DNA from: an uncultured Sphingomonas sp.
GTDB lineage: Bacteria > Pseudomonadota > Alphaproteobacteria > Sphingomonadales > Sphingomonadaceae
DNA length: 64,000 nt
Direction of reading: 5' to 3'
NCBI GenBank assembly: GCA_913775315.1
Contig: CAJYIX010000013.1
Coordinates: forward strand, 1-64,000
The position numbers and the translations under genes were made by a program. The notes beneath the pieces were generated by a model that searched no databases, was not told the origin of the DNA, and saw only the letters and a list, made by a program, of their open reading frames with translations. This document shows, piece after piece, positions 7,883 through 17,306 of this stretch (position 1 is its first letter; the number at the start of each line of letters is the position of its first letter).

Positions 7883-9073
7883 ATGAACTACGAGACTTCG
7901 ACGATCGATGCCGATGGCCGCCTCCTGACCGACGGCACGCCGCCCCCGCCCTCGCGCCGTCGGCGTTGGATCGTGATCGGCGTGCTGGTGCTGCTCGGCG
8001 GATTGCTCGCCTGGTACCTGATGCGGCCAAAGCCCGCCGAGGTCGACCCGCTGAAGGGTGACGGCGCGCGCTCGACGCAGATTCCCTCGATCAGCGTGGC
8101 GGTCCCGGGCCGTGACACCGTGCGCACGATCATCTCGGGCACCGGCAGCCTGGCGGCGCGGCGCGAGATGCCGATCGGCGTCGTCGGTGAAGGCGGGCTC
8201 GTCACCGCAGTGCTCGTCGAACCGGGTAGCTGGGTGCGCGCGGGCCAGGTGCTGGCGAGCGTCGACCGCTCGGTCCAGACCGAATCGGCCGAGGCACTGG
8301 CCGCGCAGGTGCGCGTCGCGCGCGCCGATGCGCAGATCGCCGACAGCGAACTGAAGCGCGCCCAGCAGCTCGTCGATCGCGGCTTCATCTCGAAGGCCGA
8401 TGTCGAGCGCCGCACCGCCACCCGCGACGCCGCCCGCGCCCGCGTCTCGGTCGCAGAGGCGCAGCTCGGCGAAACGCGCGCGCGCAACCGCCGCCTCGAC
8501 ATTCGCGCGCCCGCCGACGGCCTCGTCCTCGCTCGCGCGGTCGAACCGGGCCAGATCGTCGGCGGTGGCCAGGCGGTGCTGTTCCGCATCGCGATGGGCG
8601 GCCAGATGGAAATGCGCGCGCAGCTCGCCGAAAGCGACCTCGCCCGCATCCGCACCGGCGCGCCGGCCGAGGTGACGCCCGTCGGCTCGACCACGCCGGT
8701 CAAGGGCGAGGTGTGGCAGGTGTCGCCGATCATCGACCCGCAGACGCGCCAGGGCATCGCCCGCATCGCCCTGCCCTATAGCCAGAGCCTGCGGCCCGGC
8801 GGTTTCGCCGCGGCACAGATCGTGGCGGGGGCTGCGGTCGCCCCGCAGCTGCCCGAGTCGGCGGTGCTGAGCGACGCGAAGGGCAATTTTGTGTACATCG
8901 TCGATGCCAAGAATCAGGTGCAGCGCCGCGACGTGCGCATCGGCGAGGTGTCCGACGGCGGCGTCTCGATCGCCAGCGGCCTCGACGGGACCGAGCGCAT
9001 CGTCCTCTCGGCGGGCGGGTTCCTCGCGCCGGGTCAGAAAGTCAAGCCGACGCTCGTCAAGATCGAGCGCTGA
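7883..9073 (+). CDS. RND efflux periplasmic adaptor (membrane fusion protein)
   Basis: 396 aa. It has a short cytoplasmic N-terminus, one membrane anchor (WIVIGVLVLLGGLLAWYL, ~res 29-46), a lipoyl half-motif (EPGSWVRAGQVLASVD), a coiled-coil hairpin (~res 130-200, ALAAQVRVARADAQIADSE...), the second lipoyl half (DIRAPADGLVLARAVEPGQ) and a beta-barrel with GGQAVLFRIA. It bridges the inner-membrane pump to an outer-membrane channel. ATG 7883 has AGGATG context (GTGCAGG). The pump gene follows 20 bases after. No outer-membrane factor or local regulator is adjacent. Confidence 0.93.
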   Translation: MNYETSTIDADGRLLTDGTPPPPSRRRRWIVIGVLVLLGGLLAWYLMRPKPAEVDPLKGDGARSTQIPSISVAVPGRDTVRTIISGTGSLAARREMPIGVVGEGGLVTAVLVEPGSWVRAGQVLASVDRSVQTESAEALAAQVRVARADAQIADSELKRAQQLVDRGFISKADVERRTATRDAARARVSVAEAQLGETRARNRRLDIRAPADGLVLARAVEPGQIVGGGQAVLFRIAMGGQMEMRAQLAESDLARIRTGAPAEVTPVGSTTPVKGEVWQVSPIIDPQTRQGIARIALPYSQSLRPGGFAAAQIVAGAAVAPQLPESAVLSDAKGNFVYIVDAKNQVQRRDVRIGEVSDGGVSIASGLDGTERIVLSAGGFLAPGQKVKPTLVKIER

Positions 9074-9093
9074 GGCAGGGAAGGACGATCGCG

Positions 9094-12000
9094 ATGAACT
9101 TCCGCAACATCTCGGCCTGGTCGATCCGCAATCCGGTACCGTCGCTGGTGCTGTTCGCCGCGCTGACGATCGCCGGCCTCGTCAGCTTCATGCGCATGGA
9201 TGTGAACAACGAGCCCGACGTCGAGTTTCCGATCGCGATCGTCGTCGTCAGCCAGCCCGGCGCCGCGCCGACCGAACTCGAGACGCAGGTGACCCAGCGC
9301 GTCGAATCGGCGGTCCGTTCGCTTCAGGGCATCGACGAGATTTCGTCGAACGTGCAGGAAGGTTCCTCGACCACGGTCGTCCAGCTCGCCATCGGCACGC
9401 CGATCGACCGCGCGGTACAGGACGTGCGAGAGGCGATCACCCAGATCCGAAGCGAGCTGCCCGACGGCATCCTCGAGCCGCAAATCTATCGCGCCAACAC
9501 CACCGACAACGACCTGGCGAGCTTCACCGCGATCGCCCCCGACATGACGATCGAGCAGCTGTCCTGGTATGTCGACAACACCGTCGCCAAGGAACTGTTG
9601 TCGGTGCCCGGCCTGTCGACGGTCGAACGGATCGGCGGCGTCCAGCGCGAGGTTCGCGTGGTGCTCGACCCCGTCAAGCTGCAAGCGCTCGGCCTGACCG
9701 CGACACAGGTCAACAACCAGCTTCGCCAGGTCAATCTGAATGCCGCCGGCGGCCGCGCGGAGATCGCCGGGTCGGAACAGGCGGTGCGCGTGCTCGGCAA
9801 CGCCGAAACCGCGTTCAGCCTCGGCCAGCAGCAGATCGCGCTCGGCAACGGGCGCACCGTGCGCCTGTCCGACATCGCCCGCGTGATCGACGGCAATGCC
9901 GAGGTCCGATCGAAGGCCGAATACAACAAGCGCCAGATCGTCGCCTTCGACATCAAGCGGGCCAAGGGCGCCTCCGACGTCAACGTCTATTACGGCGCGG
10001 TCGAAAAGCTGAAGGCGCTGCAGGAGCGCAATCCCAAGGTCCGCTTCGAAAAGCTGTTCAACAACGTCAAATATGTCGAGGACCAGTATCACAGCGCGCT
10101 GATGGCGATGGTCGAGGGCGCGGTGCTCGCCGTCGTCGTCGTCTTCTTCTTCCTGCGCGACTGGCGGGCGACCGCGATCTCGGCGCTGGCCATCCCGCTG
10201 TCGGCGATCCCGGCCTTCTGGTTCATGGACATGCTGGGCTTCACGCTCAACCAGATGACGTTGCTGGCGCTGAGCCTGGTCGCGGGCGTGCTGGTCGACG
10301 ATGCGATCGTCGAGATCGAGAACATCGTCCGGCACATGCGGATGGGCAAGTCCGCCTATCAGGCGTCGATCGACGCCGCCGACGAGATCGGCCTTGCCGT
10401 GCTGGCGACGACGATGGCGATCGTCGCGGTGTTCCTGCCCGTCGGCCTGATGCCGGGCATTTCGGGTCAGTATTTCAAGAATTTCGGCCTGACCGTCGTC
10501 GCCGCGGTGCTCGTCAGCCTTGCGGTCGCGCGGCTCATCACGCCGATGATCGCGGCCTATTTCCTGAAGGCCAAGGGCCATGCCGAGCATGGCGAGGGGC
10601 CGATCATGGACGCCTATGTCGGCGTGCTGCGCTGGTCGCTGCGCCATGAACGCGCCAAGGCGTTCGCGGCGAAGCGCGGCTGGTGGCGCAAGCTGCTGGC
10701 GCCGGTGTTCGACCACCGCGTGTGGGTGGTGGGCGCGGGCTTCTTCGCGCTGGCGCTGACGCTCTTCATGTTCACCGTCCTGCCGCAGACGTTCCAGCCG
10801 ACGCAGGACGCCGACGACGTGACCGCGCTGGTCGAGATGGTGCCGGGCACCACACTCGCCCAGACCGACGCCGTGGTGCAGAAGGTGCAGCAGATTCTGG
10901 CCAAGGAAAGCATCGTCACCGACACCTATGCCCGCAGCTTCGTCGGCAACGGCCGCGTGACCGCGATGCTTCAGGACGGCCGCAAGGAAAAGAGCAACGA
11001 GTTCGAGCGGCGGCTGACCCCCGTGCTCGCCGCCATCCCCGACGCGCGCGTCAACTTCCGCGCGCAGGGCGGCTGGGGCGGTTCGGGCCGCGATCTCACC
11101 ATCACGCTGGGCGGCGAGGACCCGGTCCTCCTTGCCCAGACCGCGAACAAGATCATGGAAGAAATGGGCCGGCTGCCCAGCGTCGTCGCGCCGCGCGTGC
11201 AGGGCGACCTCCAGCGGCCGGAAATCGTCATCCGGCCGCGCATGGACCTGGCCGCCAGCCTCGGCGTCACCACCTCCGCCCTGTCGAGCGCGATCCGCAT
11301 CGCCACGCTCGGCGACATCGACCAGAACAGCGCGCGCTTCAGCCTCAACGACCGGCAGATCCCGATCCGCGTCGCGCTGGACGAGAATGCGCGCGAACGC
11401 CTGTCGACGATTCAGAACCTGCCCGTCTCGACCCAGTCGGGCGGATCGGTGCCGCTGTCGGTCGTCGCCGACATCGGCTTCGGCGCAGGTCCGACGCGTA
11501 TCGACCGCGTCAACCAGCAGCGCCGCCTGAACATCGGTGCCGACCTTGCCCCCGGCGTCGTCAGCGGCACCGCGATGAAGCAGATCGACGCACTGCCGAC
11601 GATGAAGAACCTGCCGATCGGCGTGAACCGCCTGACGCTGGGTCAGAGCAAGTTCCAGAACGAGATGATCGCCAACTTCATCATCGCGGTGGTGTCGGGC
11701 ATCCTCCTCGTCCTCGCGGTGCTGGTGCTGCTCTACAAGCGGGTGATGCCGCCGTTCGTGAACATGGGATCGCTGCTGCTGGCGCCGCTCGGCGGGCTGC
11801 TCGCGCTCTGGGTCACGGGCCAGCCGATCTCGATGCCGGTCTATATCGGGCTGCTGATGCTGCTCGGCATCGTCGCCAAGAACTCGATCCTGCTGATCGA
11901 TTTCGCGCTGGAGGAAATGCACAAGGGCGTCGACAAGATGACCGCGATCATCGACGCCGGGCACAAGCGGGCGCAGCCGATCGTGATGACCACCGTCGCG

Positions 12001-12300
12001 ATGGTCGCCGGGATGGTGCCGACCGCGCTGTCGATCTCCGGCGACGGATCGTGGCGCGCACCGATGGGCATCACCGTGATCGGTGGCCTGACGCTCTCGA
12101 CGATCCTGACGCTGCTGATCGTGCCCGCCACCTTCAGCCTGTCGGTCGCGGTGGAGCGCTGGATCGGCCCGCGCCTGTCCAAGCGGCTGCTGACCTATCG
12201 CCCCGGCGACGACCATGGCGACGGGCCGCACGTCATCGACCACCAGCCGGGCGGACGCATCGGGTACCGGGGCGACGAGGGCTCGCAGCCGGCGGAATGA
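9094..12300 (+). CDS. RND efflux transporter permease (HAE1/AcrB-like)
   Basis: 1068 aa, the full family length, with twelve membrane helices in the usual 1 + periplasmic loop + 5, twice repeated. The proton-relay pair is present in LVAGVLVDDAIVEIEN (~res 400-415), and the TM10 Lys is in GIVAKNSILLIDFALEE. The porter-domain start NEPDVEFPIAIV...GAAPTELETQV is typical of the broad HAE/multidrug RND branch in alphaproteobacteria. It energises export by proton antiport with the adaptor just upstream. The substrate cannot be deduced. The last ~35 residues are a polar His/Asp/Gly tail. Confidence 0.95.
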   Translation: MNFRNISAWSIRNPVPSLVLFAALTIAGLVSFMRMDVNNEPDVEFPIAIVVVSQPGAAPTELETQVTQRVESAVRSLQGIDEISSNVQEGSSTTVVQLAIGTPIDRAVQDVREAITQIRSELPDGILEPQIYRANTTDNDLASFTAIAPDMTIEQLSWYVDNTVAKELLSVPGLSTVERIGGVQREVRVVLDPVKLQALGLTATQVNNQLRQVNLNAAGGRAEIAGSEQAVRVLGNAETAFSLGQQQIALGNGRTVRLSDIARVIDGNAEVRSKAEYNKRQIVAFDIKRAKGASDVNVYYGAVEKLKALQERNPKVRFEKLFNNVKYVEDQYHSALMAMVEGAVLAVVVVFFFLRDWRATAISALAIPLSAIPAFWFMDMLGFTLNQMTLLALSLVAGVLVDDAIVEIENIVRHMRMGKSAYQASIDAADEIGLAVLATTMAIVAVFLPVGLMPGISGQYFKNFGLTVVAAVLVSLAVARLITPMIAAYFLKAKGHAEHGEGPIMDAYVGVLRWSLRHERAKAFAAKRGWWRKLLAPVFDHRVWVVGAGFFALALTLFMFTVLPQTFQPTQDADDVTALVEMVPGTTLAQTDAVVQKVQQILAKESIVTDTYARSFVGNGRVTAMLQDGRKEKSNEFERRLTPVLAAIPDARVNFRAQGGWGGSGRDLTITLGGEDPVLLAQTANKIMEEMGRLPSVVAPRVQGDLQRPEIVIRPRMDLAASLGVTTSALSSAIRIATLGDIDQNSARFSLNDRQIPIRVALDENARERLSTIQNLPVSTQSGGSVPLSVVADIGFGAGPTRIDRVNQQRRLNIGADLAPGVVSGTAMKQIDALPTMKNLPIGVNRLTLGQSKFQNEMIANFIIAVVSGILLVLAVLVLLYKRVMPPFVNMGSLLLAPLGGLLALWVTGQPISMPVYIGLLMLLGIVAKNSILLIDFALEEMHKGVDKMTAIIDAGHKRAQPIVMTTVAMVAGMVPTALSISGDGSWRAPMGITVIGGLTLSTILTLLIVPATFSLSVAVERWIGPRLSKRLLTYRPGDDHGDGPHVIDHQPGGRIGYRGDEGSQPAE

Positions 12301-12344
12301 ACTGACCGGGTGAACCTTCGCCTGTCTCGGGGATTGTTGCGGAC

Positions 12345-13616
12345 ATGAATCGTCCGCAGCGCGTCCCCGGGGCAGGTGACGTGGCCCCGATCGCTCTGGT
12401 GCGCATGAGGCGCGTCGCCACCGGCCTGTTGGTCGCGATGGCGGCGCTGTTCCTGTTCGCGCGGACGCAAGGCGGCGTTCACCCCGCATGGGGCTATGTC
12501 CAGGCCTTTGCCGAAGCGGCGATGGTCGGCGGGCTGGCGGACTGGTTCGCTGTCACCGCGCTGTTCCGTCACCCGCTCGGCCTTCCCATCCCTCACACCG
12601 CGATCGTGCCGCGGAACAAGGACCGGATCGGCGACACGCTGGCGGTGTTCTTGCGCACCAACTTCCTCACCCCCGCGGTCGTGGCGCGGCGGATGCGCGG
12701 AATCGACATCGCCGCCGCCGCCGGCCGCTGGCTGGCCGAACCCGCGGGCGCGGCGCGCGCGACGCGGTTGCGCTACGGCGCGTCGCGGCTGGCCGCCGAC
12801 GTACTCGAATCGCTGGATCAGGAGCGGCTGGGCGGCATGGTGCGCGGCGCGCTGTCGGGGCAACTGCGGCGCCTGGACGTCGCACCGCTGCTGGGCCAGG
12901 CGCTTGAGGCGGCGATGGCGGACGGGCGGCATGTGCCGCTGCTCGACGGCATCACTCGCTGGGCCGCGAAGATCCTCGCGGCGAACGAGCATCTGGTGCG
13001 CGCGATGGTGCATGAGCGGTCGGGCGCGATGATGCGCTGGACCGGCCTCGACGAGACGCTGTCGAACAAGATCATCGACGGCCTCGAGAAGCTCATCCGC
13101 GACATGGCCGAAGACCCCGACCATCCGCTGCGCGCCAAGGCGGAAGAGGGGTTGGCGAACCTGGCCCACGACCTTCAGCACGATCCCGAGACGCAGGCGA
13201 AGGTCGCCGCGTTCAAGGACGAGTTGCTCGACAACCCCGCCCTCACCGACTGGTGGCAGGGGGTTTGGGAACGGATGCGCGGCGGCATGCTGCGCGCCGT
13301 CCGCGATCCCGACGCGCTGCTCGGCGGCAAACTGGGCGAGGCGATGGCGCAGCTCGGGACGACGCTACAGGCCGATCCACTGCTCGGCCGCACGATCAAC
13401 CGCTTCGCGCGCCGCGCCGCGGTGGGCGCGGTGTCGGACTATGGCGACGCGATCGTCCGGCTGGTTAGCGACACGATCCGCGGCTGGGACGCCGCGACGA
13501 TCACGCTCCGGCTGGAAAATGCGGTCGGCCGCGATCTTCAGTATATACGCATCAACGGGACGCTGGTCGGCGGCTCGGTCGGGGTCGTGCTCCATGCGAT
13601 CGAGGGGGCGCTGTGA
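12345..13616 (+). CDS. DUF445 family membrane-anchored protein
   Basis: 423 aa. It has an N-terminal hydrophobic helix (VATGLLVAMAALFLFARTQGG), then the DUF445 signature: AFAEAAMVGGLADWFAVTALFRHPLGLPIPHTAIVP (in part), NKDRIGDTLAVFLRTNFL. A long helical middle and a C-terminal membrane segment (INGTLVGGSVGVVLHAIEGAL) follow. E. coli YjiN is a relative; molecular function is not established. It begins 44 bases after the RND gene, and is convergent with the next gene with only 5 bases between stops. Confidence 0.88.
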   Translation: MNRPQRVPGAGDVAPIALVRMRRVATGLLVAMAALFLFARTQGGVHPAWGYVQAFAEAAMVGGLADWFAVTALFRHPLGLPIPHTAIVPRNKDRIGDTLAVFLRTNFLTPAVVARRMRGIDIAAAAGRWLAEPAGAARATRLRYGASRLAADVLESLDQERLGGMVRGALSGQLRRLDVAPLLGQALEAAMADGRHVPLLDGITRWAAKILAANEHLVRAMVHERSGAMMRWTGLDETLSNKIIDGLEKLIRDMAEDPDHPLRAKAEEGLANLAHDLQHDPETQAKVAAFKDELLDNPALTDWWQGVWERMRGGMLRAVRDPDALLGGKLGEAMAQLGTTLQADPLLGRTINRFARRAAVGAVSDYGDAIVRLVSDTIRGWDAATITLRLENAVGRDLQYIRINGTLVGGSVGVVLHAIEGAL

Positions 13617-13621
13617 CCGGT

Positions 13622-14293
13622 TCAGGCCCAGTCGTAGATCGTCCAGCCACGCGTCGCCGCCAACCGGCGCAGCGGCGGGTGCGGGTTGACGGCGAAAGCC
13701 TCGTCCGCCGCCTCCAGCATCGGCGCGTCGCTGACATGGTCGCTGTAGAAGCGGATATGCGCGCCCGCCCGGTCGATGCCCTCGGCGGCCAGCCACGCCT
13801 CGACCATCCGGCGTTTGGCGGGGCCGTAGCAATTCTCGCCCGCCACCCCGCTCAGCACGTCCCCCGACGCGTCGCGCCGCACTTCGGTCGCGACCACCGC
13901 GTCGAAGCCCAGCCGCTTCCCTATCGCCTCGGCATAGTAGCGATAGGATGCGGTGGCGAGGACGAGGCGGTATCCCGCGGTCCGATCGGCAGCGATGCGA
14001 CCCCGCGCCTCGGCCATCACCTCGTCGGTGTCGATCGTCGCGGCGAACGCATCGACGAGGTCGGCGACTTCGGCCTCCGTCATCCGGCGGCCGAGCATCA
14101 GCGCCTGCGTGATCCCTTTGAGCCGCGCCCGGTCGATCAGGCGCAGCGGATGGCCGAGCGCGATGATCCCGACCAGCGGCAGCAGGACCAGCCGCCACGG
14201 CGCCCGCCGCCGCGCGCCCGCGATCAGGAACCGCGTCCAGGTCGGCGCGCGGGTGATCGTCTTGTCCATGTCGTAGATGGCGATGCGGACCAT
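13622..14293 (-). CDS. HAD-IB family (SerB-like) phosphatase
   Basis: 223 aa haloacid-dehalogenase-fold hydrolase. Motif I is IAIYDMDKTITRAPT (nucleophile Asp, ~res 8), motif II LATASYRYYAE, and motif III/IV RFYSDHVSDAPMLEAADEAFAVN. A helical cap lies in between, with a hydrophobic stretch (WRLVLLPLVGIIALG) that may associate with the membrane. This layout is the HAD-IB/phosphoserine-phosphatase-like branch, which also includes lipid phosphatases. The adjacency to a divergent phospholipid transporter operon is suggestive only. The start is the ATG at 14293. Confidence 0.85.
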   Translation of the reverse strand: MVRIAIYDMDKTITRAPTWTRFLIAGARRRAPWRLVLLPLVGIIALGHPLRLIDRARLKGITQALMLGRRMTEAEVADLVDAFAATIDTDEVMAEARGRIAADRTAGYRLVLATASYRYYAEAIGKRLGFDAVVATEVRRDASGDVLSGVAGENCYGPAKRRMVEAWLAAEGIDRAGAHIRFYSDHVSDAPMLEAADEAFAVNPHPPLRRLAATRGWTIYDWA

Positions 14294-14355
14294 AAGCGCG
14301 GTCCATACGGCTCTGCGCTTGCCGATCCAGTGCAAATCAACGATGGAAGCGGGCG

Positions 14356-15462
14356 ATGACGGGGCAAGCCGATTTCGCTCGCGACGGCGCGGGCGGCGAA
14401 ACCATCCGCTTTTCGGGCGACCTGTCGCTCGCACGGCTCGGCAACCTGCCCGACCGGCTCGATGCCGAGGGGGCGGGTGCCCGCACGCTCGACCTATCGG
14501 GGGTCGACCGAATCGACACCGTCGGCGCCTGGGTCGTCCATCGCTTCGCACGCGATCATGACGCGCAGATCACCGGGCTGAACGAGGACGGCGAGCGGCT
14601 GATGGCGCAGGTCGTCCATGCCGACACCCCCGTCGCGGTGCCGCCCCGCCCCCTGCCGTCGGGCCTGCGCATCCTCGACGAGATCGGCGAGGCGGTGGCG
14701 GTCGCGGGGCGCACGCTATACGGGCTGCTCGGCTTCATGGGCGCGACGGCGATCGCCTTCGCCAATGTCGTGCGCCATCCCAAGCGCTTCCGATTCAACG
14801 CCACGGTCCACCGGTTCGAGGTCGTCGGCGTTTCCGCGCTCGGCATCGTCGGGCTGATGAGCTTCCTGATCGGCATCGTCATCGCGCAGCAGGGCGCGGT
14901 GCAGCTTCGCCAGTTCGGCGCGGAGGTGTTCACGATCAACCTGATCGGCCGCATCACGCTTCGCGAGCTCGGCGTCCTCATGACCGCGATCATGGTCGCG
15001 GGCCGCTCCGGCTCGGCCTTTGCCGCGCAATTGGGCACGATGAAGCTCACCGAAGAGATCGACGCGATGCGCACGATCGGCGTCAGCCCGATGGAGGCGC
15101 TGGTACTGCCGCGCGTGCTGTCGGCGGTGCTCTTGATGCCGCTCCTCGGCTTCTACGCCTCGCTCGTCGCGATCATCGGCGGCGGCCTCCTCTGCTGGGC
15201 CAGCCTCGACATCCCGCCGATCACCTTCATCCAGCGTATCCGAGAAGTCGTGCCGATCACCGACCTCTATGTCGGTCTCGTCAAGGCGCCCGTGTTCGGC
15301 GCGATCATCGCCATGTCGGGCTGCTTCCAGGGCATGCTGGTCGAGAGCGACGCCGAACAGGTCGGCCTTCGCACCACCAGCGCGGTCGTGCAGGCGATCT
15401 TCCTCGTCATCGTCCTCGACGCCTTCTTCGCGGTCTTCTTTACCTGGATCGGCTGGATATGA
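14356..15462 (+). CDS. mlaE: MlaE-type lipid ABC transporter permease with fused N-terminal STAS domain
   Basis: 368 aa. Residues 1-95 form a STAS domain (RTLDLSGVDRIDTVGAWVV is the MlaB-like signature). Residues ~110-368 are the MlaE permease: RFNATVHRFEVVGVSALGIVGLMSFLIG, IGRITLRELGVLMTAIMVAGRSGSAFAAQLG and IDAMRTIGVSPMEALVLPR (sections). It moves phospholipids between inner and outer membranes with MlaF and MlaD. Its stop overlaps the next start by 4 bases. The MlaB function is fused here instead of being separate. Confidence 0.93.
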   Translation: MTGQADFARDGAGGETIRFSGDLSLARLGNLPDRLDAEGAGARTLDLSGVDRIDTVGAWVVHRFARDHDAQITGLNEDGERLMAQVVHADTPVAVPPRPLPSGLRILDEIGEAVAVAGRTLYGLLGFMGATAIAFANVVRHPKRFRFNATVHRFEVVGVSALGIVGLMSFLIGIVIAQQGAVQLRQFGAEVFTINLIGRITLRELGVLMTAIMVAGRSGSAFAAQLGTMKLTEEIDAMRTIGVSPMEALVLPRVLSAVLLMPLLGFYASLVAIIGGGLLCWASLDIPPITFIQRIREVVPITDLYVGLVKAPVFGAIIAMSGCFQGMLVESDAEQVGLRTTSAVVQAIFLVIVLDAFFAVFFTWIGWI

Positions 15463-16328
15463 GCGAGGTCACCGCAGGCCGCGAGGGCGAGCCGATCATC
15501 CGGGTCGAGGGCCTCAAGAACGTCTTCGGCGATCAGGTCGTGCATGAGAATCTCGACCTCGAGGTGCGGCGCGGCGAGATCCTCGGCGTCGTCGGCGGGT
15601 CGGGCACGGGCAAGTCGGTGCTGATGCGCTCGATCGTCGGCCTCCAGACGCCCGAAGCGGGGCAAATCCACGTCTTCGGCGAGCCGACGATCGGCCGCGA
15701 GGAAACCGAGGCCGTCGACGTGCGCAAACGCTGGGGCGTGCTGTTCCAGGGCGGCGCGCTGTTCTCCACGCTGACGGTCGCCGAGAACGTGCAGGTGCCG
15801 CTGCGCGAGTTCTATCGCGACCTAAGCCCCGCGCTGCTGGCGGAGATCGCCAACTACAAGGTGGTGATGACGGGCCTGCCCGCCGAAGCCGGCCCCAAAT
15901 ACCCCGCCGAACTGTCGGGCGGCATGAAGAAGCGTGCCGGCCTCGCCCGCGCGCTCGCGCTCGACCCTGAGCTGCTGTTCCTTGACGAGCCGACCGCCGG
16001 CCTCGACCCGATCGGCGCGGCCGCGTTCGACGAACTGACGCGCTCGCTCCAGCGGTCGCTCGGCCTTACCGTCTTCCTCATCACCCACGACCTCGACACG
16101 CTCCACGCGATCTGTGACCGGGTGGCGGTGCTGGCCGACAAGAAGGTTATCGCGGTCGGCACGATCCCCGAACTGCTCGCGCTCGACCATCCGTGGATCC
16201 AGGAATATTTCAACGGCCCTCGCGGCAGAGCCGCAGTTGATAGCGCCGGCCGGGCCGCGGTCGACAGCGCCGATCGCATCGCCGCCGGTCAACCCACCCC
16301 TTCCCCCGCGCCAGCGGAACCGAGGTAA
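15459..16328 (+). CDS. mlaF: MlaF-type lipid ABC transporter ATP-binding protein
   Basis: 289 aa. Walker A is GGSGTGKSVLM (~res 47-57), the signature is ELSGGMKKRAGLARALAL, Walker B is LLFLDEPTAGLDP, and the switch His is in LITHDLDTLH. The last ~35 residues are an Ala/Pro/Asp-rich low-complexity tail (GRAAVDSAGRAAVDSADR) that looks like an internal duplication. It powers MlaE; overlaps mlaE by 4 bases and precedes mlaD by 3. Confidence 0.94.
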   Translation: MSEVTAGREGEPIIRVEGLKNVFGDQVVHENLDLEVRRGEILGVVGGSGTGKSVLMRSIVGLQTPEAGQIHVFGEPTIGREETEAVDVRKRWGVLFQGGALFSTLTVAENVQVPLREFYRDLSPALLAEIANYKVVMTGLPAEAGPKYPAELSGGMKKRAGLARALALDPELLFLDEPTAGLDPIGAAAFDELTRSLQRSLGLTVFLITHDLDTLHAICDRVAVLADKKVIAVGTIPELLALDHPWIQEYFNGPRGRAAVDSAGRAAVDSADRIAAGQPTPSPAPAEPR

Positions 16329-16331
16329 GTC

Positions 16332-17297
16332 ATGGAAACTCGCTCCAACCATGTCCTTGTCGGCGCGGTCGTCCTGATCCTGCTGGCGATGCTCGCCTTG
16401 TTCACCGTCTGGCTCGCCCGGCTGTCGGGCGGCAACGAGAAGGAGTATGACATCTTCTTCAAGCAGGCGGTCGACGGCGTGAACAAGGGGTCGCCGGTCA
16501 GCTTCTCGGGCGTGCCCTCGGGTCAGGTTACCGACATCGCGCTGTTCAAGCCCGATCCGCAGTTCGTGCGCGTGCGCATCCGCGTCAACGACGACGTGCC
16601 GATCCTCGAGGGGACGACCGCGACGATCCAGGGCATCGGTTTCACCGGCGTCAGCCAAGTATCGCTCGACGGCGCGGTCAAGGGGGCACCAGCGATCGGC
16701 TGTCCGCCGGGCGGCTCGACCCAGGCATGCCCGTTCGGCGTGCCCGTCATCCCGACGCGGCAGGGCGGGCTCGGCGCGATCCTCAATTCCGCGCCGCAGC
16801 TGCTCGAGCGCATCTCGACGCTGACCGAGCGGCTGACCGAGCTCTTGTCCGACCGCAACCAGAACTCGATCGCCGGCATCCTTGCCAACACGCAGCGGCT
16901 GACCGACGCGCTCGCCGATCGCGGACCGGAAATCGCCGCGACGATGGCCGAGACGCGCATCGCCATCCAGAAGGCGGGCGTCGCCGCGCAGCAGATCGGC
17001 GACCTCGCCCAGACGACGAACGGCGTGCTGGCTCAGGACGTGAAACCCGCGATGGCCAATCTCAACAAGGCGATCGGCGCGGCCCAGAAGAGCGCCGAGA
17101 CGCTGGACGCGGCGATCGGCGACGCGCGGCCGGGCCTCCAGAGCTTCTCGAAGCAGACGATCCCGGAGGTCGGCCAGCTCGTCTCCGACCTGCGCACGCT
17201 GACCGAATCGCTCGCCGACGTGGCGGATAAGGTCAACCGCGGTGGTGCCGGATCGCTGGTGGGTTCGCCCAAGCTGCCGGACTATAAGGGCAAATAA
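16332..17297 (+). CDS. mlaD: MlaD family MCE-domain protein
   Basis: 321 aa. An N-terminal membrane anchor (HVLVGAVVLILLAMLALFTVWLA) is followed by the MCE domain (residues ~38-120: YDIFFKQAVDGVNKGSPVSFSGV, VRIRVNDDVPILEGTTATIQ, GFTGVSQVSLDG). A long helical coiled region follows (ATMAETRIAIQKAGVAAQQIGD..., ~160-300). MCE hexamers form the lipid-binding ring or tube in the periplasm. It lies in the operon between mlaF and the auxiliary lipoprotein. Confidence 0.92.
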   Translation: METRSNHVLVGAVVLILLAMLALFTVWLARLSGGNEKEYDIFFKQAVDGVNKGSPVSFSGVPSGQVTDIALFKPDPQFVRVRIRVNDDVPILEGTTATIQGIGFTGVSQVSLDGAVKGAPAIGCPPGGSTQACPFGVPVIPTRQGGLGAILNSAPQLLERISTLTERLTELLSDRNQNSIAGILANTQRLTDALADRGPEIAATMAETRIAIQKAGVAAQQIGDLAQTTNGVLAQDVKPAMANLNKAIGAAQKSAETLDAAIGDARPGLQSFSKQTIPEVGQLVSDLRTLTESLADVADKVNRGGAGSLVGSPKLPDYKGK

Positions 17298-17306
17298 GGG
17301 AGCGTC

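Noticed and set aside
9034..12489. A 1151-codon open frame on the minus strand
   Set aside because: It lies wholly antisense to the RND pump, is Arg/His/Asp-rich and has no recognisable domain. GC-rich genes leave open antisense frames.
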